From Actinomyces culturomici (GTDB lineage: Bacteria > Actinomycetota > Actinomycetes > Actinomycetales > Actinomycetaceae): 64,000 nucleotides of DNA. Shown here piece after piece: positions 60,611 through 64,000 of the stretch (position 1 is the first letter of the stretch; each line of letters starts with the position of its first letter). The position numbers and the translations under genes were made by a program. The notes below the pieces were generated by a model that saw nothing but the letters and a program-made list of their open reading frames with translations, was not told where the DNA came from and did not search any database. Location of the stretch: assembly GCF_900499005.1 (NCBI RefSeq), contig NZ_LS991316.1:314203-378202 (forward strand). Reading direction: 5' to 3'.

Positions 60611-61174
60611 ATGACCGACCAGACCCCCGCCCTCGACATCCGTCTCACCGCGACCGGCGAGCGTCCGCTCGTCGGCGTCGTCATGGGATCGGACTCCGAC
60701 TGGCCGACGATGGCGCCCGCCGTCGACGCCCTCGCCGAATTCGGCATCGCCTGCGAGGTCGGGGTCGTCTCCGCCCACCGCATGCCCGAGGACATGGTCG
60801 CCTACGGCCGATCCGCCTCCGCCCGCGGCCTGCGCGTCGTCATCGCGGGCGCCGGGGGAGCGGCCCACCTGCCCGGAATGCTCGCCGCCCTCACGGAACT
60901 GCCCGTCGTCGGCGTCCCCGTGCCGCTCAAGCACCTCGACGGCGTCGACTCGCTCCACTCGATCGTCCAGATGCCGGCGGGCGTGCCCGTCGCGACCGTG
61001 TCGATCGGCGGGGCGCGCAACGCGGGGCTCCTCGCCGCGAGGATCCTCTCCGCGGGCGAGGGCGGATTCGCCGAGGGGCTGCGCGCGAAGATGCGGGAAT
61101 TCCAGGCGTCGCTGCGCGATCTGGCCGCCGACAAGGGCGCGAAGCTCGCCGAAAGGGTCGCCGAGAGCCTATGA
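60611..61174 (+). CDS. purE: N5-carboxyaminoimidazole ribonucleotide mutase
   Basis: PurE class I converts N5-CAIR to CAIR, the step after PurK. The 187-residue protein has [24 protein letters not shown] (catalytic His), [18 protein letters not shown] and [50 protein letters not shown] site precedes the ATG. The first residues (MTDQTP) lie ahead of the normal start of the fold by about 18 residues. Confidence 0.95.
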   Translation: MTDQTPALDIRLTATGERPLVGVVMGSDSDWPTMAPAVDALAEFGIACEVGVVSAHRMPEDMVAYGRSASARGLRVVIAGAGGAAHLPGMLAALTELPVVGVPVPLKHLDGVDSLHSIVQMPAGVPVATVSIGGARNAGLLAARILSAGEGGFAEGLRAKMREFQASLRDLAADKGAKLAERVAESL

Positions 61175-61206
61175 TCCGGGCCGCTCCGCGCGGTTAGGAT
61201 GGGCCC

Positions 61207-62202
61207 ATGAGCATTCTTGTGACCGGAGGCGCCGGCTACATCGGCGCGCACGTCGTCCGACTCCTTCTCGAGCGCGGTGAGCGCGTCGTCGTGGTCGACG
61301 ACCTCTCGACCGGTGCCGCCTCCCGCGTCGAGGGCGCGACCCTCGTCGAACTCGACGTCGCGTCCGAGGAAGCGGCCACCGTCCTCGCGAACACGATGGT
61401 CGACGAGGACGTCACCGCCGTCATCCACTTCGCCGCCCGCAAGCAGGTCGGCGAGTCGGTGAAGCGCCCGATGTTCTACTACCAGCAGAACATCGGCGGG
61501 CTCGCGAACGTCCTGCGCGCGATGAACGAGTCCGGCGTCGAGCAGATCATCTTCTCCTCCTCCGCGGCCGTCTACGGGATGCCTCCGGTCGAGGTCGTCG
61601 CCGAGGACATCGACTGCCATCCGATCAACCCCTACGGCGAGACGAAGCTCATCGGCGAGTGGATGATGGCCGACGCCGAGCGCGCCTGGGGCCTCAAGTG
61701 GATCGGACTGCGCTACTTCAACGTCGCGGGCGCCGGGTGGACGGACCTCGCCGACCCCGCGATCCTCAACCTCGTCCCCATGGTCCTCGACCGCGTCGAG
61801 AAGGGCGAGCCGGCAAAGATCTTCGGCACCGACTATCCGACGCAGGACGGCACCTGCGTCCGCGACTACATCCACGTCCTCGACCTCGCGAAGGCGCATA
61901 TCGCGGCGCTTGACGCTCTGGATGCGGACCGTGAGCTCGCCCATCGCGTCTTCAACGTCGGCACCGGCACGGGCACTTCGGTCCGCCAGATCGTCGACGG
62001 TCTGCGCAAGGTCGCAGGGTGGGACTTCGCCGTGGTGGAGGAGGGGCGCCGCGCGGGCGACCCGCCGCTCCTCATCGGCGATGCCTCGCGGATCGGAGAG
62101 GACCTCGGCTGGACCGCCGAGCACGACGTCGACGACATCCTCGAATCCGCGTGGGAGGGCTGGCAGGCCGGTCCGCGCAGGATCGAGCGCCCCGGGGAGT
62201 AA
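61207..62202 (+). CDS. galE: UDP-glucose 4-epimerase
   Basis: A 331-residue extended short-chain dehydrogenase that interconverts UDP-glucose and UDP-galactose. VTGGAGYIGAHVVRLL is the NAD site, then FAARKQVGESVKRPMFYYQQNIGG, FSSSAAVYG and NPYGETKLIGEWM (Tyr and Lys catalytic), LRYFNVAGA, GTDYPTQDGTCVRDYIHVLDLAKAH and NVGTGTGTSVRQ. TAGGAT ends seven bases before the ATG, again leaderless. Likely supplies galactose for cell-wall glycans. Confidence 0.93.
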   Translation: MSILVTGGAGYIGAHVVRLLLERGERVVVVDDLSTGAASRVEGATLVELDVASEEAATVLANTMVDEDVTAVIHFAARKQVGESVKRPMFYYQQNIGGLANVLRAMNESGVEQIIFSSSAAVYGMPPVEVVAEDIDCHPINPYGETKLIGEWMMADAERAWGLKWIGLRYFNVAGAGWTDLADPAILNLVPMVLDRVEKGEPAKIFGTDYPTQDGTCVRDYIHVLDLAKAHIAALDALDADRELAHRVFNVGTGTGTSVRQIVDGLRKVAGWDFAVVEEGRRAGDPPLLIGDASRIGEDLGWTAEHDVDDILESAWEGWQAGPRRIERPGE

Positions 62203-62302
62203 GTCCGGTCTCCTTCGACGCGGCGTTGTCGTTCTGGTCGTTCGGAGCGGCGTCACCAACACCGAGGCGCTGACGGAATCGCCTGAGCGCTCATGAGACG
62301 AC

Positions 62303-62335
62303 GGCCGGGGCCGACCATGGGTCGGCCCCGGCCGC
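62303..62335. terminator. Bidirectional terminator between galE and the LCP gene
   Basis: CGGCCGGGGCCGACC-ATG-GGTCGGCCCCGGCCG is a perfect 15-bp stem between convergent genes. Confidence 0.85.
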
Positions 62336-62385
62336 TGTCGATCGCCCTCGAAGAGGCGGGGAGCCCCGCCCTCGTGCGTGCCGGG

Positions 62386-63993
62386 TCAGTATCCGGCGAC
62401 GACGTTGAGATCGTCGGTGGTCAACGATCCGGAGCGGAGCTTCGCGAAGAAGTCGTCGGCCGTCGTGTCCTGGAGGAGGACCGCCGAGCCTCCCGCGTCC
62501 GTCGTGTAGTCGAGCGACTCGATCGGCGGGGTGCCCATGAGGCCCGACTTCGACGACGACCGGAACGCGAGGACGAGCTTCGCGACGTCGAGCACGGAGT
62601 CGGACTCGTCGACGGTGAAGGACGCCGAGCCGGCGCGCTCGACCTTGAGGGTCTTCGCCGGGTTGATCAGCGTCGACGGGGAGAGGGCCTTGGAGACGAC
62701 CTTCGAGATCACCTGGCGTTGGCGCTTCGTCCTGCCGATGTCGCCCTCGGGATCCGAGTAGCGCATACGGGAGAATGCGAGGGCCGTCGTGCCGTCGACG
62801 TCGTGACAGCCGGCCGTCCACTCGAGGCCGGAGGGGTCGCCCTGAGCGACGTCCCCGTCGTAGCACGCGTTGATCCCGCCGACCGCGTCGACGATGTCCG
62901 CGACGCCGCCCATGCCGATCTGAACGTAGTGGTCGACGGTGAGACCGGTGAGGTTCTCGACCGCCTCCACGAGGAGGGCGGAGCCCCCGTACGAGTAGGC
63001 GGCGTTGATCTTGTCCCAGCCGTAGCCGGGGATCTTCGCGTAGGTGTCGCGGGGGATCGACAGGGTGACGGTCTGCCCGTTGGGGGCGATGTTGACGAGC
63101 ATGATCGAGTCGGAGCGCTCGCCGCCCTCGAAGCCGTCCTTCACCGCGCCGTCCGCGCGCGAGTCGGAACCGGCGAGCAGGTACGTCGTCCCCGCGGTGT
63201 TCGCTGCGCCCGAGAGCGCCTGAGTGCGCCCGAGGTTCTGATTCGCGTCCCACAGGAGGAACGACGTCCAGACGAGGACGAGGACGAGGAGCGCTGCGAT
63301 GAGGGCGCCGATTCGCCGAAGCGGCGAGCGCCGCTTCGGACGTCCGACGGGCCGCGCCGTTCGTGCGGGATCGGGTCGCGGGACGGGAGTCGAGGGGGGA
63401 ACCGAGGTCGTCGGGTAGCCGCCGGATGATCGGATGGGACGCGGAGCCGCAGAACCCGCCTGAGGACCCGGCCTGCCCGGAACAGCGCCGGGACGAGCGC
63501 TCGATGCGCCGGAGGGACGTCCTCCCGAACGCCCGGTCGGGGCGAAGGAGGGGGCGGGGCCCGCTCCTCCCCGGGCGGCGTCGCCGTTCCGCTGGGCCGC
63601 GGCGCGGGCCGCCGACTCGGCGTGCGAGGCGCGCTTCGCGGGGGCGAAGGAGGGCGGGAGAGGACGGGACGGCTGGTCGGCCGTCGTCGGGATGAGGGGC
63701 TTGTGCGGGTCGACGGGCGCGGCCTCGCCGGACTCGGCGTCGACCCTCCACTGCTTGGCGCCCGCGCCGTCGGCGGCGACCCCGTAGACCTTCGGGCGCT
63801 CGCGGAAGACCGGCATCGGGGCGCCCTGAGCGGAGGGGCGGACGCCGTAACCGGTCTGCGGAGCGGAGCCCTGCGCGCCCTCCGCGGCGCCCTGTCCGGT
63901 AGAGGGATTCTGGCCGCTCGCGGGTCTGGCCTCGGAGGAGGTGGGCCGGGCGCGGCGTCGGTCGGGTCGGAAGGAGGGGGGCTGAGAGGTCAT
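62386..63993 (-). CDS. LytR-CpsA-Psr (LCP) family cell-wall ligase
   Basis: A 535-residue membrane protein that would transfer lipid-linked glycopolymers to peptidoglycan. The first 225 residues are a long, disordered, Pro/Ser/Ala/Arg-rich cytosolic region. One membrane helix follows (about 230-250, IGALIAALLVLVLVWTSFLLW), then the LCP domain: YLLAGSDSRADG, RSDSIMLVNIAPNGQTVTLSIPRDTYAKIPGYGWDKINAAYSYGG, ENLTGLTVDHYVQI, AFSRMRYSDPEGDIGRTKRQRQVI. The key Asp and Arg residues of the pyrophosphate site are present. The N-terminal tail is longer than usual and may be phosphorylated. Confidence 0.93.
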   Translation of the reverse strand: MTSQPPSFRPDRRRARPTSSEARPASGQNPSTGQGAAEGAQGSAPQTGYGVRPSAQGAPMPVFRERPKVYGVAADGAGAKQWRVDAESGEAAPVDPHKPLIPTTADQPSRPLPPSFAPAKRASHAESAARAAAQRNGDAARGGAGPAPSFAPTGRSGGRPSGASSARPGAVPGRPGPQAGSAAPRPIRSSGGYPTTSVPPSTPVPRPDPARTARPVGRPKRRSPLRRIGALIAALLVLVLVWTSFLLWDANQNLGRTQALSGAANTAGTTYLLAGSDSRADGAVKDGFEGGERSDSIMLVNIAPNGQTVTLSIPRDTYAKIPGYGWDKINAAYSYGGSALLVEAVENLTGLTVDHYVQIGMGGVADIVDAVGGINACYDGDVAQGDPSGLEWTAGCHDVDGTTALAFSRMRYSDPEGDIGRTKRQRQVISKVVSKALSPSTLINPAKTLKVERAGSASFTVDESDSVLDVAKLVLAFRSSSKSGLMGTPPIESLDYTTDAGGSAVLLQDTTADDFFAKLRSGSLTTDDLNVVAGY

Positions 63994-64000
63994 TCGCTCG

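Overview
The window is a stretch of high-GC, gene-dense actinobacterial chromosome. Gene content and style (tight ATGA/GTGA overlaps, many leaderless starts, LCP protein, FdxA-type ferredoxin, Rv1264-like cyclase, succinylase-route DAP genes plus Ddh, no transposases) suggest an Actinomycetaceae member of the Actinomyces/Schaalia type. This is inferred from recognisable protein families only; no database search was run. No rRNA, tRNA, CRISPR array or complete insertion sequence was seen.

Layout. 1-8.1 kb: core genes (partial PfkB sugar kinase, xseB-xseA, ispH, a membrane-anchored esterase, a DUF559 protein, ychF) with an array of four 73-bp hairpin repeats at 5.3 kb. 8.1-9.7 kb: a DUF4143-type ATPase that looks acquired, preceded by three 22-bp iterons and bracketed by about 77-bp direct repeats. 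9.7-14.1 kb: an aminotransferase, a CPBP membrane protease and three damaged genes. 14.2-28.1 kb: the most distinctive block, an eight-gene minus-strand catabolic operon (PfkB/KdgK-like kinase, 6-phosphogluconate dehydrogenase, two 2-hydroxyacid dehydrogenases, idonate-type zinc dehydrogenase, fructuronate/mannitol-type dehydrogenase, beta-hydroxyacid dehydrogenase, cyclase-family hydrolase). It is divergent from an IclR regulator, which is followed by a three-gene sugar ABC importer. Together they look like a regulated sugar-acid uptake and oxidation system that could feed 6-phosphogluconate into the pentose phosphate pathway.

28.2-33.2 kb: a divergent membrane pyrophosphatase translationally coupled to a frameshifted glycosyltransferase-like gene, then a deletion scar joining remnants of a GDPD gene and a P-type ATPase. 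33.2-42.3 kb: meso-DAP dehydrogenase, a LysP-like permease, a short antiporter, a broken tandem DUF1801 gene, a second membrane-anchored esterase and an MprF-like protein. 42.4-47.1 kb: a catechol-siderophore-type ABC operon with lesions in three of four genes, an acyltransferase, and a glucose-6-phosphate epimerase remnant with in-frame deletions. 47.2-64 kb: housekeeping genes (typA, fdxA-dapC, gltA, dapD, maf, adenylate cyclase, a two-component system, purK-purE, galE, LCP), interrupted by a nested inverted-repeat island at 49.2-49.6 kb and a tandem array at 58.8-59.3 kb.

Two themes stand out. Gene decay clusters in the accessory blocks while core genes are intact; some lesions are single-base indels that could be sequencing errors, but the large deletions cannot be. 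The intergenic spaces also carry several unrelated families of hairpin-forming repeats and a dispersed GC-rich motif lying just after stop codons.
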